Shown here: in pieces, positions 44,355 to 53,631 of the stretch
Layout: every line of letters starts with the position of its first letter
Position numbering within the stretch: the first letter of the stretch is position 1
Origin: Gracilimonas sp.
GTDB taxonomy: Bacteria; Bacteroidota; Rhodothermia; Balneolales; Balneolaceae
DNA: 64,000 nucleotides
NCBI RefSeq assembly: GCF_017641085.1
Contig: NZ_JAEPPI010000001.1
Span: 186,001 to 250,000, forward strand
Direction: 5' to 3'
Notes under the pieces: generated by a model
What the model saw: only the letters and a program-made list of their open reading frames with translations
Databases searched by the model: none
Told to the model about the DNA's origin: nothing
Translations under genes and position numbers: made by a program

Positions 44355-44481
44355 AAAATTTAAAATTAAAAATGGGGTAATCAGCTGTTACAGGGGTATT
44401 GCATCTTTGGTACCAGATAGATGAAGTACTCAGCAATGATCATTGTAACCACACCGACACCCATTTTTAATTTTAAATTTT
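44355..44481 (+). promoter_or_regulatory. AT-rich inverted repeat upstream of the polysaccharide operon
   Basis: A perfect 22-base inverted repeat: 44355-44376 (ends aaaattaaaaatggg) with 44460-44481 (begins cccatttttaatttta). The match continues imperfectly outward. The 83-base interior is ordinary in composition. The right arm ends 26 bases before the regulator's ATG. It may be a leader structure or a MITE-like unit. Confidence 0.65.
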
Positions 44482-44507
44482 AAATTCTTAATTCCCGAAA
44501 GGGTCCA

Positions 44508-45032
44508 ATGCTCGATACCCTCATACAATCCAAAACCCGACTGAAACTTCTGCTTCGCTTCTTCCTGAACCCGGACAGCAGCGCATACCTGCGCGGACTT
44601 GCACAGGAGTTTGATGAAAGTACCAACTCGGTACGGGTGGAATTAAACCGCTTTGAAGAAGCCGGTCTCATTGCCGGACATAAAGAAGGCAATAAAAAGG
44701 TGTACAAAGTAAACACAAAGTTCCCTATGTTTGGCGAGCTCCAAAAGATTGCTTTTAAGCATTTTGGGATTGATCAAATCATTGAGCAGGTGGTACAGAA
44801 ATTAGGAGACGTAAATGCGGTATATTTAACCGGGGATCTGGCAAGAGGTTTAGATACATCCATCGTAGATGTAACGATCGTAGGTAAAAATATTGACAGG
44901 ACTTATTTGTCAAAACTGCTAGAGAAAGCAGAAGATCTGATCGGTCGAAAAATTCGAACACTACTGTATGAACAGGAAGATCCTTTTGAAATAGAAGAAC
45001 CGAAATTATTGATTTTTGGTAAAGAGGTATAA
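44508..45032 (+). CDS. Winged-helix regulator with degenerate nucleotidyltransferase-like domain
   Basis: A 174-residue protein. Residues about 1-75 are an ArsR-like winged helix (SAYLRGLAQEFDESTNSVRVELNRFEEAGLI), and the rest resembles a MNT-type nucleotidyltransferase (YLTGDLARGLDTSIVDVTIVG), but the GS and one catalytic aspartate of active enzymes appear changed. Such proteins commonly stand first in Bacteroidota polysaccharide loci and probably regulate them. Its last base is shared with the ATG of the next gene. Confidence 0.75.
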   Translation: MLDTLIQSKTRLKLLLRFFLNPDSSAYLRGLAQEFDESTNSVRVELNRFEEAGLIAGHKEGNKKVYKVNTKFPMFGELQKIAFKHFGIDQIIEQVVQKLGDVNAVYLTGDLARGLDTSIVDVTIVGKNIDRTYLSKLLEKAEDLIGRKIRTLLYEQEDPFEIEEPKLLIFGKEV

Positions 45033-45997
45033 TGAAGAACAGTAAGAAAAATATAGTTGTTACGGGTGGTGCAGGATTCATAGGTAGCCATTTGATAGAT
45101 CGATTATTGGAAGAAGGTCATACCGTAACCAATATCGACAATTTTGATCCATTCTATGAGGAAAGCATAAAGCTGGAAAATATTAAAGGGCATTTGGAAT
45201 TCGATACCTATACGCTGCATGAAGTGGATATAAGAAATAAAGAATCTCTTGATAAAGCTATTCCTAATGATGCGGATGTAATAATTCACTTAGCCGCCAA
45301 AGCCGGGGTTCGTCCTTCCATTGCAGATCCGATCGCTTATCAAGAAGTAAATGTGGCCGGAACACAGAACATGCTGGAAGTAGCCCGTGAAAAAGAGATT
45401 AAACAATTTGTATTTGCTTCTTCCAGTTCGGTATATGGAAAGAACCCGAATGTGCCCTGGAAAGAAGATGATGCCGTACTTCAGCCTATTAGCCCCTATG
45501 CAAGTACCAAAGTGAGTGGAGAATTATTAGGGCATGTGTACAGCCACCTATATGATATTCGTTTCTTAGCCCTTCGCTTTTTTACGGTATATGGGCCCCG
45601 GCAACGGCCGGATCTGGCCATCCATAAATTCCTGAAACTCATGAGCGAAGAAAAGGAAATTACACTCTATGGAGATGGCTCCACCCGCCGGGATTATACG
45701 TACATTGATGATATTATAGATGGGGTGATGGCGGCTGTTAGTTATGATGGCTCTCAATATGAAGTGATCAATCTTGGGAATAATCAAACAATTGAACTCT
45801 TAGAATTAGTTGAAGCGATTGAGAAGGCCTCCGGGATTACAGCCAAGAAAACATTTGGTCCAGAACAACCTGGGGATGTGAAACAGACTTGGTCAGATGT
45901 AAATAAAGCGTTTAAAATATTAAAGTATAACCCAAATTATAATTTAGCTAATGGTCTAGAAAGTTTTTCAAAATGGTTCAAAAAAAAGATTAAATGA
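45032..45997 (+). CDS. NAD-dependent epimerase/dehydratase, UDP-glucuronate 4-epimerase-like
   Basis: A 321-residue extended SDR. GGAGFIGSHLIDRLLEEGH is the NAD motif, NVAGTQNMLEVAR and SSSSVYGKNPNVPW carry the catalytic serine, YASTKVSGELL the YxxxK, and RFFTVYGPRQRPDLAI the substrate loop. This set is closest to UDP-glucuronate/UDP-glucose 4-epimerases. Most of the gene has the composition of the core genome; the last 150 bases are already AT-rich. Confidence 0.85.
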   Translation: MKNSKKNIVVTGGAGFIGSHLIDRLLEEGHTVTNIDNFDPFYEESIKLENIKGHLEFDTYTLHEVDIRNKESLDKAIPNDADVIIHLAAKAGVRPSIADPIAYQEVNVAGTQNMLEVAREKEIKQFVFASSSSVYGKNPNVPWKEDDAVLQPISPYASTKVSGELLGHVYSHLYDIRFLALRFFTVYGPRQRPDLAIHKFLKLMSEEKEITLYGDGSTRRDYTYIDDIIDGVMAAVSYDGSQYEVINLGNNQTIELLELVEAIEKASGITAKKTFGPEQPGDVKQTWSDVNKAFKILKYNPNYNLANGLESFSKWFKKKIK

Positions 45998-47409
45998 ATA
46001 ATATTGATAGTTTTTTAAAAAATAACTTAGATAAACGAGTTGTAGCAGTTCAAGGCTTAGGTTTTGTAGGTGCAGTTATGTCTTTGGTTGTTGCAAATTC
46101 GGATGAAGAGGAATATGCAGTAATTGGTGTAGATTTGCCTCAAAGAAAAGATGTTATAAACAAGCTTAATAAGGGGATATTTCCGATAAGTTGTACAGAT
46201 CCGAAAGTTTATAAATACTTTGAAGAGGTTAAAGATAAGGGAAACTTCATAGCAACAGATGATACGAATGCTTATTCAAAAGCAGATATAATAATTGTTG
46301 ATATTAATTTAGATGTAGAAAAGAATAGTGATCTACAAAAAAATCTAAAAGGCTATAATGTTGATCTAACTGGTTTCAAAAATGCAATTAGGACTCTTGC
46401 ACAAAAATGTAAAGAAGATGTATTAATATTGGTTGAAACTACAGTTCCCCCAGGCACATGTCAGAATATTGTGAAACCGATTTTTGAAGAAGAGTATGAC
46501 AGGCGAGGTTTAGAGCATAAATTTAAAATCGGACACTCCTATGAAAGAGTGATGCCAGGCCCGGGATATGTGGACTCAATCAAGAATTTTTATAGGGTAT
46601 TTTCTGGTGTAGATAAAGAAAGTGAGGAAGCGGTTAGAGACTTTTTGAAAAGTATAATCTCAACTGATGAGTATCCACTGACTAAACTTGGGAGCACAAA
46701 TGCTTCCGAAATGAGTAAAGTTTTGGAAAATTCCTTTCGGGCAATGAATATTGCTTTTATTCAGGAATGGACTGAGTTTGCTGAGAGTGCAGAAGTTGAT
46801 TTATTTGAGGTAATAAATGCTATAAGAATGAGGCCAACTCATCAAAATATAATGAGGCCGGGATTAGGTGTTGGTGGATATTGTTTAACCAAAGACCCTC
46901 TATTGGCAAGTTGGGCAAGCCAAGAGTTCTTTCATTCAATACCCTTAATGCAGAGTGAGCAGGCTGTTAAAATAAATGACCGAATGCCTTTGCACACTTT
47001 TAAAACATTCCAAAAATTCTTTAATGGAGAGTTGAAAGGATTAAGGGTTTTAATACTTGGTATTTCATATTTGCAGAACGTTGGAGATACAAGATATACT
47101 CCTGTAGACTTACTTTACGATAGTCTAAAGTCGAACGAAGTAGATGTTATATTACACGATCCCTTTGTAGAAATATGGGAAGAAAAAGGAGTAGATATAC
47201 AGACTGAAAGTATAGACGAAACTGGTTTTGATGCTATTATTATTGGAACACCCCATGACAAATATATAAAGGAGGGATTATTGGAAAATATTTTAAGAAA
47301 AGAAGATAGTCTTTCCGTAGTGATTGATCCACATGGAGCAATTACAGAATCAATGATGCAAAAATTTTCAAATCACAAATTTAAAGTTATAGGAAGAGGA
47401 GATGTCTAA
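45994..47409 (+). CDS. UDP-sugar 6-dehydrogenase (UDP-Glc/GDP-Man/UDP-ManNAc dehydrogenase family)
   Basis: A 471-residue enzyme that oxidises the C6 alcohol of a sugar nucleotide to a carboxylate (uronic acid). The NAD-binding start is VVAVQGLGFVGAVMSLVVAN, followed by VETTVPPGTCQNIV, YERVMPGPGYVDSI and the catalytic cysteine in GLGVGGYCLTKDP; the C-terminal domain (VGDTRYTPVDLLYD) binds UDP. The subgroup (glucose or N-acetylmannosamine) is not decided. It overlaps the previous gene by 4 bases and the next by 8. Confidence 0.9.
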   Translation: MNNIDSFLKNNLDKRVVAVQGLGFVGAVMSLVVANSDEEEYAVIGVDLPQRKDVINKLNKGIFPISCTDPKVYKYFEEVKDKGNFIATDDTNAYSKADIIIVDINLDVEKNSDLQKNLKGYNVDLTGFKNAIRTLAQKCKEDVLILVETTVPPGTCQNIVKPIFEEEYDRRGLEHKFKIGHSYERVMPGPGYVDSIKNFYRVFSGVDKESEEAVRDFLKSIISTDEYPLTKLGSTNASEMSKVLENSFRAMNIAFIQEWTEFAESAEVDLFEVINAIRMRPTHQNIMRPGLGVGGYCLTKDPLLASWASQEFFHSIPLMQSEQAVKINDRMPLHTFKTFQKFFNGELKGLRVLILGISYLQNVGDTRYTPVDLLYDSLKSNEVDVILHDPFVEIWEEKGVDIQTESIDETGFDAIIIGTPHDKYIKEGLLENILRKEDSLSVVIDPHGAITESMMQKFSNHKFKVIGRGDV

Positions 47410-48397
47410 AAAAGTATTGATTATAGGTGGGGCTGGATTCATTGGAATGAATATCACTCAAGAATTAGCTTCAAAAGGATACCAAATTACTATCGCTGAT
47501 AATTTCTTTAGAGGTAAAATGGACGAAGACCTTAAAGAGATTGTCGAAAAGAATAGCATAAGGGTTGTTTCTGATGATTTTACTAAAGAAAATGCTTTTA
47601 GTGCTCTGGATGAGGATTACGATTATGTCTATATGTTGGCTTCCGTTGTTGGAGTTGAATACACAGAAAAAATTCCTAATGAATTAATTCGAATCAATAC
47701 ACAATTGATTTTAAATACATTGGAATGGATAAAAAACACCCAATGTAAAAAAGTGCTATTTACATCTACCAGTGAATGCTATGCAGGTACGATAGAAGCT
47801 TTTGGGTATGAAATACCAACACCAGAGACGGTTCCTTTGTGTATTCAAGATATTACGCATCCTAGGTTTACCTACGCAGTAACCAAAATGCTGGGTGAGT
47901 CTGGTTTCATACAATATTCAAAAGTCTATGGATTTGAGTGTACAATTGTGAGGTACCATAATGTCTACGGACCAAGGATGGGATTTAAGCATGTGATTCC
48001 GCAAGTCGTTCAACGTTTTCTGAAAGAGGAAGATCCATTTAAAGTCTATGGCTTCGATCAAACCAGGGCATTCAATTTTATTGATGATGCTGTTAGAGGT
48101 ACAATTGGTGCAATGGAGAGTGAAAAAACCAATGGTGAAATATTGCATATCGGAGATATGAATTCTGAAATAACCATTGAAGAGTTAGTTCACTATATAG
48201 GTTCCTTGGTTGAATTCGAAGGAGAATATGAAAGACAAGAGGCTCATTCCGGCTCAGTTTCACGAAGATGTCCTGATACTTCAAAAGCGGAGAAGCTAAT
48301 TGGATATAAGCCTGTTGTAGGTTGGAAAGAAGGTGTTAAAGAAACCGTGGACTGGTATGTTGATTATTTAGAATCCGGAAAAAATGTTTTTGAATAG
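47402..48397 (+). CDS. NAD-dependent sugar epimerase/dehydratase
   Basis: A 331-residue extended SDR with GGAGFIGMNITQELASKGY, MLASVVGVEYTEKIP, TSTSECYAGTIEAFG (catalytic Ser region), RFTYAVTKMLGES (YxxxK) and RYHNVYGPRMGFKHVIPQVV. It is not clearly any of the classical epimerases or 4,6-dehydratases; it might act on the uronic acid made by the upstream dehydrogenase. A nonulosonic-acid dehydratase (LegB) role cannot be claimed from sequence. Confidence 0.8.
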   Translation: MSKKVLIIGGAGFIGMNITQELASKGYQITIADNFFRGKMDEDLKEIVEKNSIRVVSDDFTKENAFSALDEDYDYVYMLASVVGVEYTEKIPNELIRINTQLILNTLEWIKNTQCKKVLFTSTSECYAGTIEAFGYEIPTPETVPLCIQDITHPRFTYAVTKMLGESGFIQYSKVYGFECTIVRYHNVYGPRMGFKHVIPQVVQRFLKEEDPFKVYGFDQTRAFNFIDDAVRGTIGAMESEKTNGEILHIGDMNSEITIEELVHYIGSLVEFEGEYERQEAHSGSVSRRCPDTSKAEKLIGYKPVVGWKEGVKETVDWYVDYLESGKNVFE

Positions 48398-48411
48398 CAA
48401 ACAATTATAGA

Positions 48412-49509
48412 ATGAATATTGCTTTAATTAGTTGTGGACGATCAGATTATAGTATCTACCTGCCTTTAATGAAAAAGCTAAAGGCTGACTCTAATTTTAA
48501 TTTAGATATCATCGCATTTGGTACGCATGTTTCCCGGTTCTATGACAGAACAGTAAACAAGTTTTACCAAGATGGCTTTGACGTGTCCTATGAAGTAGAA
48601 TCAATTGTCTTAGGAGATTCCTCAGAAGCTATTTCCTCCTCAATGGGACTTACTATTGTTAAATTTTCATCCATTTGGGCCAAAGAGAATTACGATTTGA
48701 TTATAGTGTTGGGTGATCGTTACGAGATGTTTTCGGCAATTGCAGCATCAGTTCCGTTCAACATTCCTGTAGCACATCTGCATGGCGGCGAGACGACATT
48801 GGGAGCAATAGATGACAAGTTTAGACATTGCATTACATCTATGTCAAAATTTCATTTTGTAACTACGGAATCTCATAAAAAAAGGGTAGCAGAGATATTA
48901 GGTCATTCTCAGCATGTCCATAATGTGGGGGCACCGGCTTTAGACAATCTCAATGAAATTGAATTCTTGACGAAAGAAGAGTTCCAAAAAGAATGGGGTA
49001 TAGATCTAAATAAACCTACCGTTCTAACAACTTTTCATCCGGAAACAGTGGCACTGGAAAAGAATGAAGAGTATATCAAAGAATTCATCAAAGCCATCGA
49101 CCAGATAGATAAACAATTTGTTATAACGTTGCCAAATAACGATACAATGGGAACTTTAATAAGAGATTATCTAAAAGAATACGGAGCTAGCCATCCGAAT
49201 AAGTGTCATTTGGTGGAAGTATTAGGCACGGTAGGATATTATAGCTGTATGAAACACTGTGAGTATTTATTAGGAAATTCTTCGAGCGGTATAATTGAAG
49301 CCGCTTCATTTAAGAAATATGTTATTAATGTTGGAGACCGGCAAAAAGGAAGAGATGCCGGAGAAAATGTTATACACGTAGAAGCCGATCATAATGATAT
49401 TATAGAAACCGCCCGACGTATAGATAAACTTCCTGAATTTACTGGAGAGAATATTTATGGTGATGGAACGGCTACAAAAAAAATAGTTAAGATTTTAAAA
49501 CAAGCTTAA
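48412..49509 (+). CDS. UDP/GDP-sugar 2-epimerase, hydrolysing (NeuC/LegG-like)
   Basis: A 365-residue enzyme of the hydrolysing UDP-N-acetylglucosamine 2-epimerase group that releases ManNAc or the diacetamido-mannose precursor of a nonulosonic acid. MNIALISCGRSDYSIYLPLM, VLGDRYEMFSAI, AHLHGGETTLGAIDDKFRHCITSMSKFHFV, TFHPETV and LGNSSSGIIEAASF are the NeuC/LegG signatures. The next genes complete such a pathway. Confidence 0.9.
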   Translation: MNIALISCGRSDYSIYLPLMKKLKADSNFNLDIIAFGTHVSRFYDRTVNKFYQDGFDVSYEVESIVLGDSSEAISSSMGLTIVKFSSIWAKENYDLIIVLGDRYEMFSAIAASVPFNIPVAHLHGGETTLGAIDDKFRHCITSMSKFHFVTTESHKKRVAEILGHSQHVHNVGAPALDNLNEIEFLTKEEFQKEWGIDLNKPTVLTTFHPETVALEKNEEYIKEFIKAIDQIDKQFVITLPNNDTMGTLIRDYLKEYGASHPNKCHLVEVLGTVGYYSCMKHCEYLLGNSSSGIIEAASFKKYVINVGDRQKGRDAGENVIHVEADHNDIIETARRIDKLPEFTGENIYGDGTATKKIVKILKQA

Positions 49510-49516
49510 TTCAAAT

Positions 49517-50662
49517 ATGGATATCAATAGTTTTTTGCAATTTGTAAGGAAGACATTCAATAAGGAGTCTGATTTTATTCCATTACATGAACCAAGGTTT
49601 ATTGGAAACGAAAAAGAATACGTAAACGATGCAATTGATTCAACATTTGTATCATCCGTTGGGGAATATGTTGATGAATTTGAAAAAAAAATTCAAACAA
49701 TTTCAATCACACAAAAAGCGGTTGCTGTAGTTAATGGGACAAATGCCTTACAAGTAGCACTACGATTGGCAGGAGTAGGTAAAGGTGATGAAGTGATTAC
49801 TCAAGCATTGACTTTTGTAGCCACAGCGAATGCTATTAAATATAATTTTGCTGAACCTGTATTTTTGGATGTGGATTTAGATACGATGGGTTTATCTCCG
49901 ACAGCTGTTGAAAATTTTTTAGAGGAGTATGGGGACATTCGGGGAGACGGTTGTTATAACAAAAAAACAGGGAATAAAATAGCTGCATGTATGCCAATGC
50001 ATACCTTTGGATTTCCTGTTCACTTAGATGAATTACTAAAAGTTTGTGACACATGGAAGATTCCGGTAATAGAAGATGCAGCGGAGTCTCTTGGTTCGTT
50101 ATATAATGGCCGGCCCACAGGAAGTTTTGGGAAACTTGGAGTGTATTCTTTTAATGGAAATAAAATTGTTACCGCGGGTGGAGGCGGTGCAATTATTACC
50201 AATGATGTAGAACTGGGGAACTTTGCTAAACATTTAACCACGACTGCTAAAAAGAATCATCCATATGAATACTATCATGATCATTTGGGATATAACTTTA
50301 GGATGCCGAATTTAAATGCTGCTCTTATCTGCGCACAGCTAGAACAACTTGATTCTTTCGTTGACAACAAAAGAGAATTAGCCAATCAATATGAACTATA
50401 CTTTAATGATAAGGGAATTAAGTTCCGAACGGAGGCTCCAGGTACTAGAGCTAACTACTGGCTAATGTGTGTAGAATTTGATAATAGGGACGGTCGAGAT
50501 ATATTTCTTAAAGAAACCAATGAAAAAGGAGTGATGACACGTCCTATATGGCAGTTGATGTACAAGTTGCCCATGTATGAGAATTGCTTACGAGATGAGC
50601 AAAAGAATGCCGAATATTTAGAAGACCGAATTGTGAATATTCCAAGTAGTGTAAGGGTATGA
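49517..50662 (+). CDS. LegC-like DegT/DnrJ/EryC1 aminotransferase
   Basis: A 381-residue PLP sugar aminotransferase, most similar in layout to LegC, which forms the 4-amino group of the bacillosamine-type precursor of legionaminic acid. VNGTNALQVALRLAGV, VIEDAAESLGSLYNGRPTGSFG and the Schiff-base lysine in GVYSFNGNKIVTAGGGG (K216) are present, as is LGYNFRMPNLNAALICAQLEQ. It overlaps the formyltransferase gene by 4 bases. Confidence 0.87.
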   Translation: MDINSFLQFVRKTFNKESDFIPLHEPRFIGNEKEYVNDAIDSTFVSSVGEYVDEFEKKIQTISITQKAVAVVNGTNALQVALRLAGVGKGDEVITQALTFVATANAIKYNFAEPVFLDVDLDTMGLSPTAVENFLEEYGDIRGDGCYNKKTGNKIAACMPMHTFGFPVHLDELLKVCDTWKIPVIEDAAESLGSLYNGRPTGSFGKLGVYSFNGNKIVTAGGGGAIITNDVELGNFAKHLTTTAKKNHPYEYYHDHLGYNFRMPNLNAALICAQLEQLDSFVDNKRELANQYELYFNDKGIKFRTEAPGTRANYWLMCVEFDNRDGRDIFLKETNEKGVMTRPIWQLMYKLPMYENCLRDEQKNAEYLEDRIVNIPSSVRV

Positions 50663-51558
50663 GTGCTTTTAAAATAGGTTATTTTGCAGATGGGCCGTGG
50701 TCCCATAAAGCGTTTGAATTGTTAATTCAAGATAAAGACATCGAAATATGTTTTATAGTGCCAAGGACAGATACTATTGATGATACGCTTGAGAATTTTG
50801 CTGATAAATATGGAATAGATTATTTGCACCCGGTTAAAGTTAATTCAGAGGAATTTATTGAAAAGGCCAAAACCTACAATTGTGATCTATTCGTTTCCAT
50901 GAGCTTTAATCAAATTTTTAGAGAGCGACTAATCAATCTTCCAAAATACAGTACCATTAATTGTCATGCGGGGAAATTACCCTTTTACCGTGGCAGAAAT
51001 ATTTTGAATTGGGTGTTAATAAATGATGAGAAAAAGTTTGGGATAACGGTTCATTTTGTTGATGAAGGAATTGATACCGGGGATATAATTTTGCAAAAAA
51101 CCTACTCAATCACTGATGAGGATACGTATGGCACATTACTTGAGGTCGCTTATGATGAGTGCGCAAAATTATTATATAACGCAATTAAACAAATACAGGA
51201 TGGAAGTTTTAAAAGGATAAAACAGAATACAATTCATCCTGTTGGTTTTTATTGTGGCAGTCGTACTGTTGGAGATGAAATTATCGAATGGAAAAGTACA
51301 TCAAGAGAAATATTTAACTTTGTGCGTGCCTTGTCTTCTCCTGGTCCGTTGGCTACTACTTATATTGATAATACTCCTGTAAAAATTAATCGAGTTAGAT
51401 TAATAAAAGAAGCACCCAAGTACATAAATATACCGGGACAAATTCTTTCGAAAACAGAAAATGGATTTTTAGTTAAAACAAAAGATTCATTTGTAGAAAT
51501 TCTTGACATAGATACTGAAGCAAAAATCAGAGTTGGAGCGCGGTTTGAAAATGATTAA
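50659..51558 (+). CDS. Sugar N-formyltransferase
   Basis: A 299-residue Fmt-like enzyme. The catalytic triad of the formyltransferase fold is visible: N and H in INCHAGKLPFYRGRN and D in GITVHFVDEGIDTGDI. It lacks a start-tRNA role by context, being nested between LegC and NeuB. It therefore probably formylates the amino group made by LegC, using N10-formyl-tetrahydrofolate. A C-terminal small domain (TPVKINRVRLIKEAPKYINIPGQIL) resembles the Fmt C-domain. Confidence 0.85.
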   Translation: MSAFKIGYFADGPWSHKAFELLIQDKDIEICFIVPRTDTIDDTLENFADKYGIDYLHPVKVNSEEFIEKAKTYNCDLFVSMSFNQIFRERLINLPKYSTINCHAGKLPFYRGRNILNWVLINDEKKFGITVHFVDEGIDTGDIILQKTYSITDEDTYGTLLEVAYDECAKLLYNAIKQIQDGSFKRIKQNTIHPVGFYCGSRTVGDEIIEWKSTSREIFNFVRALSSPGPLATTYIDNTPVKINRVRLIKEAPKYINIPGQILSKTENGFLVKTKDSFVEILDIDTEAKIRVGARFEND

Positions 51559-52582
51559 AACAGTACATGTGTACATTATTGCAGAAGCAGGTGTAAATCA
51601 CAATGGTGATATACAAAAAGCAATTGAGTTGATTGAGGCAGCAAATCAAGCAGGAGCAGATGCAGTAAAATTCCAGTCATTCAACGCTGATAAATTGGTA
51701 TCAAAATCAGCTAAAAAAGCAAAGTACCAATCCGAGAATATGGGAGGTAGTGACAACAGCCAATACAACATGCTTAAATCCCTTGAGCTGAGCGAAGAGG
51801 ATCATTCAACATTAATTAAGGAGTGTGAGAAAAGAGGAATCCAATTTTTATCTACTGCTTTTGATGCAGATGGGATTGACTTCTTAAGCAATCTTGGATT
51901 ACCTGTTTTTAAGAGTCCATCCGGAGAGATCACTAATTATCCATTTTTGAAACGATTAGCTAAAAATGGAAAGCCGGTGATACTTTCTACAGGAATGGCG
52001 CATATGGAGGAAGTCAAGGCTGCTGTTCAGGTATTAACAAATCATGGTTTAGATAAAAAAGATATTACGGTGCTGCATTGCAATACTGAATATCCTACTC
52101 CAATGGAAGATGTTAACTTAAAAGCTATGAATACCATAAGGGATGAATTGGGAGTGGAAGTCGGTTACTCAGACCATACCTTGGGTATTGAAGTGCCTAT
52201 TGCGGCTGTAGCCTTAGGAGCAAAAATAATTGAAAAGCATTTTACGCTAGACCGAAATTTGCCCGGCCCGGACCATCGGGCTTCTTTAGAACCTGGTGAA
52301 CTCAAAGACATGGTATTGGCCATTCGAAATATTGAACAGGCTATATCAGGTATTGGAAAAAAGGAACCAAGTGAGAGTGAAAAGAAAAATATTAAAATAG
52401 CCCGCAAAAGTATTCACACTTTAAAACCGCTGAAAAAGGGCCATATTATTTCTGAAGTGGATATCATTCCTTTGCGTCCAGCAAATGGAATATCTCCTAT
52501 GAAATGGAATGAAGTAATTGGTAAAAAAGTAATCAGGGATTTAAAGGAAAATGAAATGTTAACTGATCAGGACATCGCATAA
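51551..52582 (+). CDS. Nonulosonic acid synthase (NeuB/LegI-like)
   Basis: A 343-residue TIM-barrel synthase that condenses an N-acyl-mannosamine-type sugar with phosphoenolpyruvate. Motifs: IIAEAGVNHNGD, GADAVKFQSF, STAFDADGIDFL, FKSPSGEITNYPFL, HCNTEYPTP, GYSDHTLGIEVPIAAVALGAKIIEKHFT, and the C-terminal SAF (antifreeze-like) domain (SIHTLKPLKKGHII). ATG 51551 was chosen; an upstream TTG would only add six residues. It overlaps the formyltransferase by 8 bases. Confidence 0.92.
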   Translation: MIKTVHVYIIAEAGVNHNGDIQKAIELIEAANQAGADAVKFQSFNADKLVSKSAKKAKYQSENMGGSDNSQYNMLKSLELSEEDHSTLIKECEKRGIQFLSTAFDADGIDFLSNLGLPVFKSPSGEITNYPFLKRLAKNGKPVILSTGMAHMEEVKAAVQVLTNHGLDKKDITVLHCNTEYPTPMEDVNLKAMNTIRDELGVEVGYSDHTLGIEVPIAAVALGAKIIEKHFTLDRNLPGPDHRASLEPGELKDMVLAIRNIEQAISGIGKKEPSESEKKNIKIARKSIHTLKPLKKGHIISEVDIIPLRPANGISPMKWNEVIGKKVIRDLKENEMLTDQDIA

Positions 52583-52584
52583 TA

Positions 52585-53631
52585 ATGAGGCATTTTACGG
52601 AACATCTTATTGAATCGGGAACATCCATACGGGAGGCTCTAAAAGTTTTAGATACATTAGCCAAAGATGCGATCTCCTTTGTAGTTGATGGAAATAAAAA
52701 ATTGTTAGGATCTTTAACAGATGGGGATATTCGAAGAGGCTTGATTAAAGGGGTAGAACTGGGTGCGTCGGTTGATCAAATTATTCAAAAGAATCCAAAA
52801 TACATTAGGAAAGGCAATTACGATATACAAAAGGTCATTAAGTATAGAGAGAATGATTATCGAATCATTCCAATTTTGGATAAGGATGATAAAGTTGTCA
52901 ATGTGATCAATTTCGGCAACATGAAGTCATATCTCCCAGTGGATGTAGTGATTATGGCCGGAGGGAAAGGAACGCGGTTGCGACCATTAACTGAAAAAAC
53001 TCCTAAGCCATTGCTAAAAGTTGGCGACAAACCAATATTGGAACATAATATTCATCGCTTGTCACTTTTTGGTATGGATGATTTTTGGATATCAGTGAAC
53101 TACCTGGGAGACCAAATTGAGAAATACTTTGGGAATGGCAATCACAAGAACTTGAACATTGATTATGTACGGGAAGAGGAACCATTGGGAACGATCGGTT
53201 CGGTATGCAAAATTGATAATTTTATCCATGATTACGTGTTAGTAACAAATTCGGATATTTTGACGAATCTGGATTACGAAGATTTTTTTCTCCGTTTTAG
53301 AGAAGAAGAGGCTGATTTTGCAGTAGTGACCATCCCTTATAAAGTAGATGTTCCCTATGCGGTGCTAGAAACAAGCAATGGTCATGTGATGAGTTTTAAA
53401 GAAAAGCCGACTTATACGTATTATTCAAATGGAGGTATTTATTTGATGAAGCGGGAAGTCACAGATCGAATACCAAAGAATTCTTTTTACGATACCACCG
53501 ATTTAATGGAAGAACTGATAGCTGATGGTAAAAAAGTGTTGTCGTATCCTCTGTCCGGATATTGGTTGGATATAGGGAAACACGAGGATTTTGAAAAAGC
53601 ACAGGAAGATATTAAGAGCATAAAATTCTAA
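52585..53631 (+). CDS. CBS-domain sugar-1-phosphate nucleotidyltransferase (PtmE-like)
   Basis: A 348-residue protein with an N-terminal CBS pair (ISFVVDGNKKLLGSLTDGDIRRGLI, YRIIPILDKDDKVVNVI) followed by an NTP_transferase domain (VVIMAGGKGTRLRPLTEKTPKPLLKVG, VTNSDILTNLDYEDF). This is the layout of PtmE, the glucosamine-1-phosphate guanylyltransferase that starts GDP-linked legionaminic acid synthesis in Campylobacter. Its presence suggests the GDP-dependent branch. Confidence 0.87.
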   Translation: MRHFTEHLIESGTSIREALKVLDTLAKDAISFVVDGNKKLLGSLTDGDIRRGLIKGVELGASVDQIIQKNPKYIRKGNYDIQKVIKYRENDYRIIPILDKDDKVVNVINFGNMKSYLPVDVVIMAGGKGTRLRPLTEKTPKPLLKVGDKPILEHNIHRLSLFGMDDFWISVNYLGDQIEKYFGNGNHKNLNIDYVREEEPLGTIGSVCKIDNFIHDYVLVTNSDILTNLDYEDFFLRFREEEADFAVVTIPYKVDVPYAVLETSNGHVMSFKEKPTYTYYSNGGIYLMKREVTDRIPKNSFYDTTDLMEELIADGKKVLSYPLSGYWLDIGKHEDFEKAQEDIKSIKF

